Notes: generated by a model from the sequence alone, not told the origin. 44,047 nucleotides of DNA from Nitrospirota bacterium (GCA_003235715.1 QJVM01000051.1:1-44047), one strand, 5' to 3'; positions 10,701-19,673 are shown, counted from the stretch's first letter. Numbers and translations: made by a program.

Positions 10701-11450
10701 ACCCGGAAGGGTGACTCCACTCCGGGGAAGAAACTCCTGCAGGATATCTGCGTGGAAATCCTGAAGGCTCAGCGCACCCTCGAAGTGCGCCTCCGCTATC
10801 CGGGCCGAGGCCATGAGGGACATCCTCCGCCATAAGGAAGAGTCTGCGTCCAACAGAATATGAAGGAGGCTGCCGCGGACCTCTGCTGAAAGGTTCACGT
10901 TTTCCAGCCGAATCCTCGGTCGACCCGCAAGCTGAAACTCGACCCGGCCCTCAAAGGTGGATACCTGGAGTTCAGGAGGAAAGAGAGAAAGAAGACCTGC
11001 TGCCGTAAGCACCTGGGCCGAAAGTTCCTCAAAGAAAGAGGCATTCAAGGTTCGTTCGACGGGTGGCGTCACACGCGGGGTTTCCACGGGGACCACACGC
11101 ACCTGCGGCCGGATCAGTTCAACTCCACCCGGAACCAGGGATCCTCTCAGCAGATTCCTAAGGGACGGGTATAAACGGATCTCATCGGTACGGGCATCCA
11201 CCCCTCCCCGGGAAGACAGGGATACCCCATCCAGCACAAGCGAAGGAAAAGGGAGGACGTGAAAATCCATCCTGTCGATGTGAACGCTGCGACCCAGATA
11301 GCGCGAGGCGGAGACGGTGACGAACTCCCTCACGGTATCGGTTCGAATCACCCGGGGTGCGTAATAGAGAAAAACCAGGGCGAGAAGTCCCAGGAAGGCC
11401 GCAATTCCCAGACCCCACAGTGCAATCTTTCGCTTCAAAGACAGGCTCAA
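7779..11450 (-). CDS. AsmA-like (AsmA/TamB/YhdP superfamily) large membrane-anchored protein
   Basis: 1223 aa; single N-terminal TM, repetitive beta-rich body, C-terminal LDVQGDMANGILNIRQAALDGGAMDLVMAGTVNLETNEIQGEILVAPF typical of AsmA/DUF3971 C-termini. Confidence 0.82.
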   Translation of the reverse strand: MSLSLKRKIALWGLGIAAFLGLLALVFLYYAPRVIRTDTVREFVTVSASRYLGRSVHIDRMDFHVLPFPSLVLDGVSLSSRGGVDARTDEIRLYPSLRNLLRGSLVPGGVELIRPQVRVVPVETPRVTPPVERTLNASFFEELSAQVLTAAGLLSLFPPELQVSTFEGRVEFQLAGRPRIRLENVNLSAEVRGSLLHILLDADSSLWRRMSLMASARIAEAHFEGALSLQDFHADILQEFLPRSGVTLPGPLPADVEMDMSIRGLAQDYRFTLAAPRFPVRYEGREFSVEKVGLKGALAVREDGLDLAIDDLRIGQPELQASGHYQKGYADDAGTRADIQLTQADVAAVRHVLVPVFPALEGSHGLFRILRGGRVSGVEFVAHGPDARGLLAPANWVLAGRGEGLEIEVPHFPFPISEATGNVRIEQGILSGRNLSGTIEGGRLTGAGLILDLFRADGVFGLEGDGEISMKTLLALLKEYIRNDRVRSELFRLRDVYGRAEGRVALGGTRRHIDVKVRDAALSLAVSHEKLPFRLRVDRGTADYADRSVGFRHLFGSMGSSSFGGVSGRVSWAGEPVLRVDNGGGKADLPEFLALVRRTQTGAELTLGIQSVERGIAEISEVNLEGPLFVPRAWTYHLTGRFREVTGRTEALPGELTIDRGDFEVSTDAFAARYLRMRAMQAEVWGDVGVSGYRAGPAEWNLDLSGLAGTEATRYVSGRLRLPEKIQVMTPVSFSNLWIRHRSGEGGNLQGTLGFESGVTVRTAIRYTPGDIEVDDLEIRDGSSSARMRLVATKRTADVEFRGTLRQETLDGMIRAPEGWWQDSLLEGEALFHLDFAQPFDSLFTGRLAGRGFTLPVTPVGPVHIDRVSLLGRGSVLHVQDAELRVFDQTFLTGGEVRASEDALVLSLDVSAEGIPWSRIRAALRDREATTGTDKKEARERAFPVKGVVRLQAGYLELGGYTWRPFLGDLVLEPDGSRRLDIRDAALCDISSTGTVEQVGDRFRLDLNLQARQQEFAPTVLCLSEKRSAMTGVFDLSGSVKSAGAPSELIRSATGVFTMKATDGRIHRAVLLARVLEFLTVTEVIKGAGFEGLDKGFAYNSLDVQGDMANGILNIRQAALDGGAMDLVMAGTVNLETNEIQGEILVAPFTTVDAVVKRIPIVSYILDGSIVTVPLEVRGTVTEPTISPMSALGTGKRLLGLLGRVLGAPVKVIEPILPGGSNP

Positions 11451-11470
11451 AGGGCGTCCTCAAAAAGAAA

Positions 11471-11490
11471 GGGCAGGATGGATCCTGCCC
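11471..11490 (-). terminator. Intrinsic terminator for the minus-strand ZntB-containing operon
   Basis: GGGCAGGA-TGGA-TCCTGCCC 8-bp stem; minus strand continues TTTCTTTTTG. Confidence 0.75.
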
Positions 11491-11587
11491 CCATGATATC
11501 GCTAAATCGTGTGGGGGTCATGAATAGGAAACAGAACCGGGGGGCGTCAGCGTCCAGGACCGTCCCACGCAATCCCGGAAACCCTGT

Positions 11588-12562
11588 TTAAAGCCATTTC
11601 TTCCTTTTCATGACGAGAAGCTGCAACGCGGCCGCAACACCCAGAAGAATCACCACTTCGGTGAAGGCCCATTCGTTCTCGGAGCCCGGAATGCCCCCGA
11701 CGTTGATCCCGAGGAGGCCCGTAACGAAACCCAGCGGGAGGAAGATGGCGGCCACAATGGAAAGGATATACATTCGTCGTTCCGTCTGCTCCGAGAGACG
11801 ACTCACCAGTTCCTCATGGGTTACCGCCGCCCTGTCGCGGGCGGAATCCAGATCCTCCACATAGCGCGCAATCCTGTCCGTGGTTTCCCGAAGGTGGAGC
11901 CGATCCCCGTCCGTAAGCCAGGAAACCTTCTCCACTTGCAGCCGCGCCATGGCCTCCCGCTGGGGGGCAAGATATCGCCTCAGCGCAATGATCTGCCGGC
12001 GTATATCCGAAAGCATCGGCCGGAGCTCGCGGCTTTCCGCGTGGAGCACGCGCTCCTCCAGTTCATTGACGCGGTCGTCGACGCTCTCAACCACGTCCCC
12101 CATTCGGGTGACCAGACGGTCCGAGACCATCACGAGAAACTCTGCGGACGTCCCCGGCCCCTCGCCGCGGTCAACGTCCGAAGCCATGTCGGCGATGGAC
12201 AGGACCCGGCGCCGCCGGGAAGAAATGATTCGGGTCCCGTCAAACCAGAGCCGGAGCGATACCATGTCCTCGGGGTCAGACCCGGGATTCATGTTCACGC
12301 CCCTGAGAAAGACCAGCAGTCCGTCAGGAAAGGTCGCGCTCCCGGGCCGCGTATCCTCCTGCTGAAGGCCCCGGACAGCCACCTCATGAAGACCGCTCTT
12401 CTCGTCCAACCACAAAGCCGCGTCCGGGGCGGCGTAGTTCAGGTGCACCCAGAGGAGTCCATGGGCCGGTTCCCAGGAACCCAGTTCTTCCCGTTCGAGC
12501 CGTCGTCCTCCTCCCTGTCCGTCAAGCAGGTAGACATGAATAAAACCGCTTTCTCTGTTCAC
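11588..12562 (-). CDS. CorA/ZntB-family divalent metal ion transporter (ZntB-like)
   Basis: C-terminal two-TM region with a GIN signature (VTGLLGINVGGIPGSENEWAF). The ORF track starts at 12637; a GTG at 12562 preceded by AGGAGG is a better start (inference). Confidence 0.88.
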   Translation of the reverse strand: MNRESGFIHVYLLDGQGGGRRLEREELGSWEPAHGLLWVHLNYAAPDAALWLDEKSGLHEVAVRGLQQEDTRPGSATFPDGLLVFLRGVNMNPGSDPEDMVSLRLWFDGTRIISSRRRRVLSIADMASDVDRGEGPGTSAEFLVMVSDRLVTRMGDVVESVDDRVNELEERVLHAESRELRPMLSDIRRQIIALRRYLAPQREAMARLQVEKVSWLTDGDRLHLRETTDRIARYVEDLDSARDRAAVTHEELVSRLSEQTERRMYILSIVAAIFLPLGFVTGLLGINVGGIPGSENEWAFTEVVILLGVAAALQLLVMKRKKWL

Positions 12563-12611
12563 AGAGGCCTCCTCTTCGTGCCGCCTGGACAGCCCGGACG
12601 TTGAGACCCTC

Positions 12612-13475
12612 TCATGTTTCTTGCCCTGAAACAGCATTTCCGTTGACCACGCGTATGGGGAGGGGGTCGGTCATGCTGCCCGTGTAAAAGGTGATGTGCG
12701 GAAATGGAATTTCGATATTCGCGGCATCGAAGGCCTGTTTGATCTCGAACTGGATGCTCGTCTTGAGAGCGAGAAAGTTCTCACGCTTGGCCCAAACGGA
12801 AAATTGAATATTCAGGGACGAATCCCCGAACCCCTGAAAGATGAAAAGCGGAGGAGGTTCTTCCAGACAGAGCGGATTCCGGTCCGCCACCTTCAGGAGC
12901 ACTTCACGGACCCGCTCCAGGTCTTCCTTGTAGGCCACCCCCACCTGGAGGTCAATTCTTCGTATGGGGAACTTGGTCAGCGTGGTGACCACGGCCTTGA
13001 CCAGCGTTTCATTGGGAATGCGCACGTAAAGATTGTCAAAGGTTCGAATCTTCACGGACAGGAGGTCCACGGAAAGGACCTCTCCGGTAACGTCCTCAAC
13101 CCGTACGAGGTCGCCGATGGAAAAGGGTCGTTCCACGAGCAGGAAGAGCCCGCTGATCAGGTTAGAAGCCGAGGTTTGGGACGCAAACCCCACCGCCACG
13201 GAAAGAATCCCGGCCGCGCCGAGAAGAACGCCCAGGTTGAATCCCATCTGGTGGAGACCTGTGACGAGAAAGAGCCCCGACAGGGCGTAGAAGATGCCGC
13301 GTCGTATCAGGAGACCTTCGTGGTTCGTCACCCGGTTCTTGAGGAGCTTCACAACGGCCGAACTGACCAGCCGGGCCACGACGAGACCGACCAGCACGAT
13401 GACGACGGCCCGGAGGATTTCCAGCACCCTTTCCGCACCGAACAGACCCACCATTTCAGACACCTCCTTCTGCAT
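12612..13475 (-). CDS. MscS-family small-conductance mechanosensitive ion channel
   Basis: 287 aa; TM3/beta-domain motif LGAAGILSVAVGFASQTSASNLISGLFLLVERPFSIGDLVRVEDVTGEV; GGAGGTGA Shine-Dalgarno. Confidence 0.93.
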   Translation of the reverse strand: MQKEVSEMVGLFGAERVLEILRAVVIVLVGLVVARLVSSAVVKLLKNRVTNHEGLLIRRGIFYALSGLFLVTGLHQMGFNLGVLLGAAGILSVAVGFASQTSASNLISGLFLLVERPFSIGDLVRVEDVTGEVLSVDLLSVKIRTFDNLYVRIPNETLVKAVVTTLTKFPIRRIDLQVGVAYKEDLERVREVLLKVADRNPLCLEEPPPLFIFQGFGDSSLNIQFSVWAKRENFLALKTSIQFEIKQAFDAANIEIPFPHITFYTGSMTDPLPIRVVNGNAVSGQET

Positions 13476-13510
13476 GACCTCACCTCCAGCGAGTCTTCCG
13501 GCACATGCGG

Positions 13511-14311
13511 CTACTTGAATATGGAACTAAAGGCCCGAACCAGCATCCCGGTTTCCGGCTTCTGGCGGGGTTCCACCAGGCGGACCGGCCTCTCCGCCTG
13601 GGATGGGGGTACTTCTCCCACCCGAACCTCGGCCATCTCGGTTTCGGCCTGTCGGACCAGGCTCAGCGGTTCCGTCCAGAGCAGTCCCTGGGCATCCGTA
13701 TAAAGGCCAAGATAGGGCACCGGGATGCTCAACCGTTCCAGAAAAAGATTACTGGGAGCCCGGTTGTGGACCATGACCGGCGTGATGGCCCGATGAGGGC
13801 GCCGGGGGACCTCACCGAGTCGAAGTCTGGCGCTGGTCCGAGTGGCATAACAGATCTCGCCCTCGAGGGTAGATGACCCGAACCATGTGTCCGAGGGCCT
13901 CACAATCGGAAGCTCCTGGAGAAACACCGGGGGGTCGTTGACCTCGATCCGAACCCAGAGCGGCGTACTTACAAATATGGTGGCGTCGATACCCGAAGGA
14001 ATATAAAAGGGGGTGTGGGGCCGGGTCACAACGGGCCGGTCGGCAAGGGCGGGTTTGAGAGACAGCCTGGCGGAGGTCAGACCAAAGACATATCGGGACA
14101 CCACGGCCCGTTCCGAAGGCTCGCATCGCCCGAACTCAACGCGCCATTCCAGAGGTCGGTCCTCCTCATGGCTGGTATATTCATGAGCCACCCTCCATTC
14201 CGAGTCCGTCCGCGTAATCCAGACGGAGAAGGGGCCGATCTCCCAGCAGAGGGTCTCGCCCACCGGGAATTCCATTTCCTTCCACCAGAGAGACTGATTT
14301 GTTCCGTTCAT
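13511..14311 (-). CDS. DUF432-like protein
   Basis: 266-aa beta-rich ORF between MscS and the kinase-like gene, with a GGGAGG SD; FYIPSGIDATIFVSTPLWVRIE resembles DUF432 proteins as I recall them. The family call is tentative. Confidence 0.6.
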   Translation of the reverse strand: MNGTNQSLWWKEMEFPVGETLCWEIGPFSVWITRTDSEWRVAHEYTSHEEDRPLEWRVEFGRCEPSERAVVSRYVFGLTSARLSLKPALADRPVVTRPHTPFYIPSGIDATIFVSTPLWVRIEVNDPPVFLQELPIVRPSDTWFGSSTLEGEICYATRTSARLRLGEVPRRPHRAITPVMVHNRAPSNLFLERLSIPVPYLGLYTDAQGLLWTEPLSLVRQAETEMAEVRVGEVPPSQAERPVRLVEPRQKPETGMLVRAFSSIFK

Positions 14312-14323
14312 GAATCCTCCCGG

Positions 14324-15052
14324 TTACCACTCCATGGTCTCCAGGTACTTCCGGATATGAGACATCTTACGAAACTTTCGGAGAATGAGCGAGCGTTTGA
14401 GGCCGCAACAGATGAATTTCACGACCTCGGGCTGTCGCCTGTATGTCCTCGCCCCGCCCAGGATTTCATAGAAGACCCGGATCAGGTCGCAGATATCCTC
14501 CTGCTTGTTCTCCGCCTTGGGCGTTTCCCAGTGGAACGGATCGAATATCTTCGGTTCAAACGTCAGCCCCACGCGCTTGGTGATGATGTTCTCCAGGTGC
14601 AGGTCTCCGTGGTACTCCCCTTCCCGATGAATCTGCTCCATCCCGATCGCCAGCACGTACAGCAGGTGCAGGGCTTCAAAGGTCGAAAGTCGTCTCCCGG
14701 GAAGTTCTCTGATGAATTCCGACAGCGGTCTTCCTTCCACATATTCCGAAATGAGGATGGTCACGGGAATGTCATTGAAACGGAAACGCTCCTCGGTGTG
14801 GTACTGGATGAGCAGAGAGCAATTCCGCAATTTGTGCAGCTTCTTGGCATACCGCCGTGACGCCCGGTTGGCCAGATTTCGCTGCGGATAGAAAAGCTTG
14901 GCCGCCCGCTCGATGCCGGTTCGCATTTCCACGATCCGGTAGACCTCGCCCTCCCAGCCTCCACCCAGTTTGGAGACCACCTTGTACTTGTTCAGGATCC
15001 GGAATCCTGAAGGAAGGTCAAAGCAGTCAATCCGATAATTGCGTTTCTTCAA
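14324..15052 (-). CDS. Protein kinase-like (Ser/Thr kinase / LPS-kinase fold) protein
   Basis: 242 aa; Gly-rich KLGGGWEGEVYRI, AAKLF lysine, catalytic loop YHGDLHLENI, DFG-like IFDPF. Probable TTG start at 15052 (SD GGGAG). Confidence 0.8.
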   Translation of the reverse strand: MKKRNYRIDCFDLPSGFRILNKYKVVSKLGGGWEGEVYRIVEMRTGIERAAKLFYPQRNLANRASRRYAKKLHKLRNCSLLIQYHTEERFRFNDIPVTILISEYVEGRPLSEFIRELPGRRLSTFEALHLLYVLAIGMEQIHREGEYHGDLHLENIITKRVGLTFEPKIFDPFHWETPKAENKQEDICDLIRVFYEILGGARTYRRQPEVVKFICCGLKRSLILRKFRKMSHIRKYLETMEW

Positions 15053-15157
15053 GACAAAGACACTCCCTTAAGATGCCCTATCGGAATCCGCGCGGAGCGG
15101 TGAACGCCCGCAAGGCGACGGGATGGAAGCTCGATTTCGCCCACGCGCGGCACTCCG

Positions 15158-16498
15158 TCAGGTAACCGGAAAGACGAAGTAGAAATTGTTCCCGCCGGGG
15201 GTCGCTTCATATCCGACCACCCCCTCGTGCAGTTCAACCACATTTCTCACGAAGGCCAGACCATGTCCCGCCCCCGGTCGGCCGCTTGCGTTCGGTCCGC
15301 GAAATCCGTCCTCGAAGAGGCGCTCCCGGGCATCCGGAGTGAGATGCGGCCCGGTACTGAAGACATTGTATTTGATGCCGTCACGGCCTTCCCCAAAGAA
15401 ACCGGGAAGGAGCTGTCTGCCGTAGGAAACCCGCCTTCTGGATTCACCGGCCTGCCCCTCGGGCACCTCGGTGTACTTGATGGCGTTGGAAAACAGGTTG
15501 GCGTAGACCTGGGCCATGAGCCCCACATCCACCACCAGGATCGTCTCTTCTTCAGGCACGTGGCTCAGGCGATCATCCACGACAATGCCGGCCGCCACAA
15601 ACTTGTCCATATAGCGCTCGAGTTGAGGCTCGATCACATCCCTCTTCATGTTACAGCTCTTCTTCCGGGCCGTGAGTCGACCCTCGTCAAAATGGCTTCG
15701 CCGGAATAGGGTTTCGAGGAAAAGGCTGGTGTTCTTGTAATGGCCGTTGATGTTCCGGAATTCCTGCCATAGCCCCCGGTTCACATCGACCAGCTCGGCC
15801 AGCAACGTTCGAAGCTCCGGGTCGGTCTCGGTTCGTGCCTCGACATACTCCGAAAAGAGCCGTTCCACTTCTCTGTTCTTGTCCACCAGACCCTGCAGGT
15901 TTCGGAGATAGAGTTTATAGACCATATTGGGTACGATGACATTATGTTCAATGTCCGCGACGAGACCGCTGATGAATTTCAGGTGTTCGACGTGCCGTGC
16001 GGAGAGAAAACGGTTGTGCATGGAATAGCCGATGCGGTTCGCATATTTCTGGAAGAACAGTTGTCCGTCGCGGGTAAGGGGGGCAGGGGGCAGCATTTCC
16101 AGCATGCCCAGCAGGTTATCACTGGCGTCAAAGGGAAGCTCGTTCAGCCGCATGACCTTGCCTCGCACCGGGAACACGTACCCCCCGGTTTCTTCCACGA
16201 TATAAAACTCCTCAGAACTCCGGATGTAGGCCGGGGCCGGGACATAAAGTTCTTCGGCCAGGCTGCAGGCCACCAACACAGGGGTTCCCTCGCGGGCCAG
16301 ACCCGGCGCAAAGAGCCGGGCATCCATATCCAGAAAAACCTTGGGGACGCTTACACAGAGGGCGTAGAATTCTTCGAAACTTTCAAATTCCTGGGCAAGA
16401 TCGAAAAAGGCCTTGAACGCGTTGTTCTGCTTTTCACTGAAGCTGTAATTCTGATAATCCGCCTTCTTTTCGAGCAGCCGTCTCGTGACTGATTCCAT
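15158..16498 (-). CDS. Sensor histidine kinase (putative N-terminal sensory region plus HATPase_c)
   Basis: 446 aa; possible H-box VADIEHNVIVPNM, N-box VYANLFSNAIKYTE, G2-like GAGHGLAFVRNVVELHEG. No receiver domain in the ORF. Confidence 0.82.
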   Translation of the reverse strand: MESVTRRLLEKKADYQNYSFSEKQNNAFKAFFDLAQEFESFEEFYALCVSVPKVFLDMDARLFAPGLAREGTPVLVACSLAEELYVPAPAYIRSSEEFYIVEETGGYVFPVRGKVMRLNELPFDASDNLLGMLEMLPPAPLTRDGQLFFQKYANRIGYSMHNRFLSARHVEHLKFISGLVADIEHNVIVPNMVYKLYLRNLQGLVDKNREVERLFSEYVEARTETDPELRTLLAELVDVNRGLWQEFRNINGHYKNTSLFLETLFRRSHFDEGRLTARKKSCNMKRDVIEPQLERYMDKFVAAGIVVDDRLSHVPEEETILVVDVGLMAQVYANLFSNAIKYTEVPEGQAGESRRRVSYGRQLLPGFFGEGRDGIKYNVFSTGPHLTPDARERLFEDGFRGPNASGRPGAGHGLAFVRNVVELHEGVVGYEATPGGNNFYFVFPVT

Positions 16499-16649
16499 GA
16501 ATACCTTTGAAGACCATATTCCCCTGCAGGTCCGTCCGGGACAGGACAGTCCTGGAAGTCAGGGACGAAGAATAAATGTTGAAGATTACCCTTCAGTCCG
16601 GTCTTTGTCAACGAGAACACCCTGTGAAAAACCCCTCAAGGGAAACCCG

Positions 16650-17627
16650 GTGCAGACCTCCTGCGACAGGGGAATTTCAGGCTCATCGGACCCCGACCGA
16701 CGAAGGGGCCTCGCCGGGACGGCCGGCCTCCTGGGGGCCATGGCCTTCAGTCTCCTCCTCGCGGGACCCGTGCACGCGACCCCGGAGTATGCCGCACGCT
16801 CAGGGCAATCCTGCAAGACCTGTCATCTGGAAGCGGGCACGGGCGGGCCGCTTTCTGAAACCGGGCTTGAATTTGCCGCGTCCGGTTACGCGTGGCCACC
16901 TTCAGGCGGATATCGGGTGTTGGGGCCCATCCGCAAGCCCGTGCGGTTCGTGATCGGCTATATCCACATCCTTACGGCATTCCTGTGGTTCGGAACGATC
17001 CTGTATGTGCATATTCTGCTGCGACCCGCCTATGCCTCCAAGGGACTGCCCAAAGGGGAGGTCCGGCTGGGCCTTGTCTCCATGGTGACAGTTGGCATCA
17101 CCGGTATTCTGCTCCTGGTGTCCCGGGTCCGGGGCCTGTCGGTTCTCGTCAACAGTCCCTGGGGCCGCACCCTTCTTCTGAAGATCGTCCTCTACCTTGC
17201 CATGGTGGCCTCGGCCATCTTCGTGGTACGCGTCCTGGGTCCCCGCCTCGGTCGGTCCAAGCCACGCCTCCGTCCTCCGGACGACCGGGTCTTCGGGCCG
17301 GAAACGCTGGCTCCCTATGACGGGCAGGAGGGTCGCCCCGCCTATGTGGCTTATAGAAACAAGGTGTATGACGTAACCGGACTCAGGTTGTGGAAAGGCG
17401 GTTTACACATGAAACACAGCTCCGGAGCAGACCTGTCCGAAGCCATCCGAAAAGCTCCTCACGGCGACGAAAAGCTGGCCTCCGTCAAGGTCGTGGGCCA
17501 ATATGACGCCCATCGACCTGCACGGAAGACCGCGGCCCAGAAACTTTTCTACGCCATCGCCTATGCGAACCTCGCCATGGTCTTCGCCGTTCTGCTTGTG
17601 ATCGCCTGGTGGAGATGGGGTCTCTGA
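16650..17627 (+). CDS. Membrane fusion protein: monoheme cytochrome c segment, CopD-like multi-TM region, cytochrome b5-like heme domain
   Basis: SCKTCH heme c motif after a signal peptide; multi-TM RFVIGYIHILTAFLWFGTILYVHILLRPAY; cyt b5-like YDGQEGRPAYVAYRNKVYDVTGLRLWKGGLHMKHSSGADLSEAIRKAPHG; C-terminal TM. Start chosen at the GTG at 16650; the ORF opens at 16485 over the divergent kinase start. Confidence 0.78.
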   Translation: MQTSCDRGISGSSDPDRRRGLAGTAGLLGAMAFSLLLAGPVHATPEYAARSGQSCKTCHLEAGTGGPLSETGLEFAASGYAWPPSGGYRVLGPIRKPVRFVIGYIHILTAFLWFGTILYVHILLRPAYASKGLPKGEVRLGLVSMVTVGITGILLLVSRVRGLSVLVNSPWGRTLLLKIVLYLAMVASAIFVVRVLGPRLGRSKPRLRPPDDRVFGPETLAPYDGQEGRPAYVAYRNKVYDVTGLRLWKGGLHMKHSSGADLSEAIRKAPHGDEKLASVKVVGQYDAHRPARKTAAQKLFYAIAYANLAMVFAVLLVIAWWRWGL

Positions 17628-17640
17628 AGACCAAGCGCAA

Positions 17641-17666
17641 ACGGGGTGCCGTCTCCGGCACCCCGT
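17641..17666. terminator. Hairpin between convergent cyt b5 fusion (+) and groEL (-)
   Basis: ACGGGGTGCCG-TCTC-CGGCACCCCGT, 11-bp perfect stem; flanking T-tracts are weak. Confidence 0.65.
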
Positions 17667-17700
17667 AGAGGACTCGACCCGATACGTCGAAGTCTTGCTC

Positions 17701-19329
17701 TTAGTACATGTCCTCCATGCCCCCGCCCGGCATAGGAGGGCCGGCTTTCTTCTTTTCCGGTATATCGGTGACCATCACGGACGTCGTGAGCAGGAGGCCC
17801 GCCACCGATGCCGCGTTCTGAAGGGCGGTCCGTGTCACCTTGGTCGGATCGATAATCCCCGACGAAACCATGTCCGTATATTCCTCTTTCTGGGCGTCGA
17901 ACCCGTAGTTGATCGATTTGGACGCCTGCACCTTATCCACGACCACCGTCCCCTCGATTCCCGCGTTCTGGACGATCTGCCGGATAGGTTCTTCAAGGGC
18001 CTTCCTGAGGATATTGACACCAATCTTCCGATCATCGTCAAAGGAAAGCTTGTCCAGAGCCGCACGACAGCGCAGGAGAGCCACGCCCCCTCCGGGAACG
18101 ATCCCTTCCTCAACAGCGGCTCGAGTGGCATTGAGGGCATCTTCGACACGGGCCTTCTTCTCTTTCATCTCGGTTTCGGTGGCAGCCCCAACGTTAATCA
18201 CGGCCACACCGCCCACGAGCTTGGCCAGCCGCTCCTGAAGCTTCTCACGATCGTAATCGGAGGTCGTCTCACTGATCTGATTCTTGATCTGGCCTACTCT
18301 CCCTTTGATGTCGGCTGGTTTTCCCGCACCTTCTACGATGGTGGTGTTGTCCTTGTCAATGGAGATTTTCTTGGCCCGGCCCAGATCGCTCACGGTCACG
18401 GACTCAAGCTTAACCCCGATATCTTCAGAGATGACCTTACCGCCCGTCAGGATGGCGATGTCCTCAAGCATGGCCTTCCTGCGGTCTCCGAATCCGGGAG
18501 CCTTTACGGCACAGACCTTGAGGGTCCCCCGGAGCTTGTTGACCACGAGGGTGGCCAGAGCCTCCCCCTCCACGTCCTCGGCGATAATGAGAAGCGGTTT
18601 GCCCATCTTTGCGGTCTGCTCCAGAATGGGAAGCAGATCCTTCATCCCCGAAATCTTCTTTTCATGAATCAGCATGAGGACGTCCTCGAGGTTGCATTCC
18701 ATCCGGTCGGCGTCGGTGACAAAATAAGGGGAGATATAGCCCCGATCGAACTGCATGCCTTCCACCACATCCATGGTGGTCCCCATGCCTTTGGCTTCCT
18801 CCACCGTGATGACGCCATCCTTGCCAACCTTGTCCATGGCATCGGCAATGAGTTCACCGATGGTCGTATCGCTGTTGGCCGAGATGGCCCCCACCTGGGC
18901 AATTTCCTCCTTGCCCGAAATCTTCTTGCTCATCTTCTTGAGCTGTTCGAGGACCGCCTCCACGCCGGCGTCTATGCCCCGTTTCACATCCATGGAATTG
19001 GCCCCTGCGGTCACGGTCCTCATGCCCTCCCGGAAGACGGCGTGGGCCAGAACCGTGGCGGTCGTGGTGCCATCTCCCGCAACATCCGACGTCTTGCTGG
19101 CGACCTCCCGGACCAGCTGGGCCCCCATATTCTCAAAAGGGTCCTCCAGTTGAATCTCCTTGGCCACGGTCACCCCGTCCTTCGTGATCGTCGGGGATCC
19201 GAACTTCTTGTCGATTACGACGTTGTGCCCTTTGGGTCCGAGGGTGGTCTTGACCGCGTTCGTCAGGGTGGTCACCCCGCTCAGAATGGATTGCCGGGCC
19301 CGGTCGTCGAAAAACAACTGCTTTGCCAT
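17701..19329 (-). CDS. groEL: Chaperonin GroEL (60 kDa)
   Basis: 542 aa; [49 protein letters not shown]-terminal PGGGMEDMY. Confidence 0.99.
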   Translation of the reverse strand: MAKQLFFDDRARQSILSGVTTLTNAVKTTLGPKGHNVVIDKKFGSPTITKDGVTVAKEIQLEDPFENMGAQLVREVASKTSDVAGDGTTTATVLAHAVFREGMRTVTAGANSMDVKRGIDAGVEAVLEQLKKMSKKISGKEEIAQVGAISANSDTTIGELIADAMDKVGKDGVITVEEAKGMGTTMDVVEGMQFDRGYISPYFVTDADRMECNLEDVLMLIHEKKISGMKDLLPILEQTAKMGKPLLIIAEDVEGEALATLVVNKLRGTLKVCAVKAPGFGDRRKAMLEDIAILTGGKVISEDIGVKLESVTVSDLGRAKKISIDKDNTTIVEGAGKPADIKGRVGQIKNQISETTSDYDREKLQERLAKLVGGVAVINVGAATETEMKEKKARVEDALNATRAAVEEGIVPGGGVALLRCRAALDKLSFDDDRKIGVNILRKALEEPIRQIVQNAGIEGTVVVDKVQASKSINYGFDAQKEEYTDMVSSGIIDPTKVTRTALQNAASVAGLLLTTSVMVTDIPEKKKAGPPMPGGGMEDMY

Positions 19330-19360
19330 GATTCATCTCCTCCTTGTTCTTTCTGAACGA

Positions 19361-19621
19361 TTAACTGAGAACGCCAAGAATATCTTCTTCCTTGATGATG
19401 AGGTACTCCTCGTCATCAAGCTTGATCTTGGAGCCGGAATAACGGTCAAAGAGAACCTCCTCACCCTTCTTGACGCCCTTCACTTCCGAGCCCACGGCCT
19501 GAACCGTTCCCCGCTGGGGCTTTTCCTTGGCAGCATCGGGAATGTACAGCCCTCCCTTGGTCCTTTCCTCCTCGCTCGAATACTTGACGAAAACCCTGTC
19601 CTTCAGCGGCTGGACTTTCAT
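19361..19621 (-). CDS. groES: Co-chaperonin GroES (10 kDa)
   Basis: 86 aa; [44 protein letters not shown]; directly upstream of groEL. Confidence 0.98.
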   Translation of the reverse strand: MKVQPLKDRVFVKYSSEEERTKGGLYIPDAAKEKPQRGTVQAVGSEVKGVKKGEEVLFDRYSGSKIKLDDEEYLIIKEEDILGVLS

Positions 19622-19673
19622 CGATTTCCTCCTCTGGTCATTTCCTTTATCTGTCCCGCCGCAAGGGCGGGTT

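Noticed and set aside
12696-13703. 335-aa plus-strand ORF
   Set aside because: Antisense to mscS and the 3' end of the DUF432-like gene; no domain or SD.
14015-14860. 281-aa plus-strand ORF
   Set aside because: Antisense to the kinase-like and DUF432-like genes; no domain signal.
17695-19356. 553-aa plus-strand ORF
   Set aside because: Fully antisense to groEL; its length is a by-product of high GC and strong codon bias in groEL, and it shows no recognisable domain.
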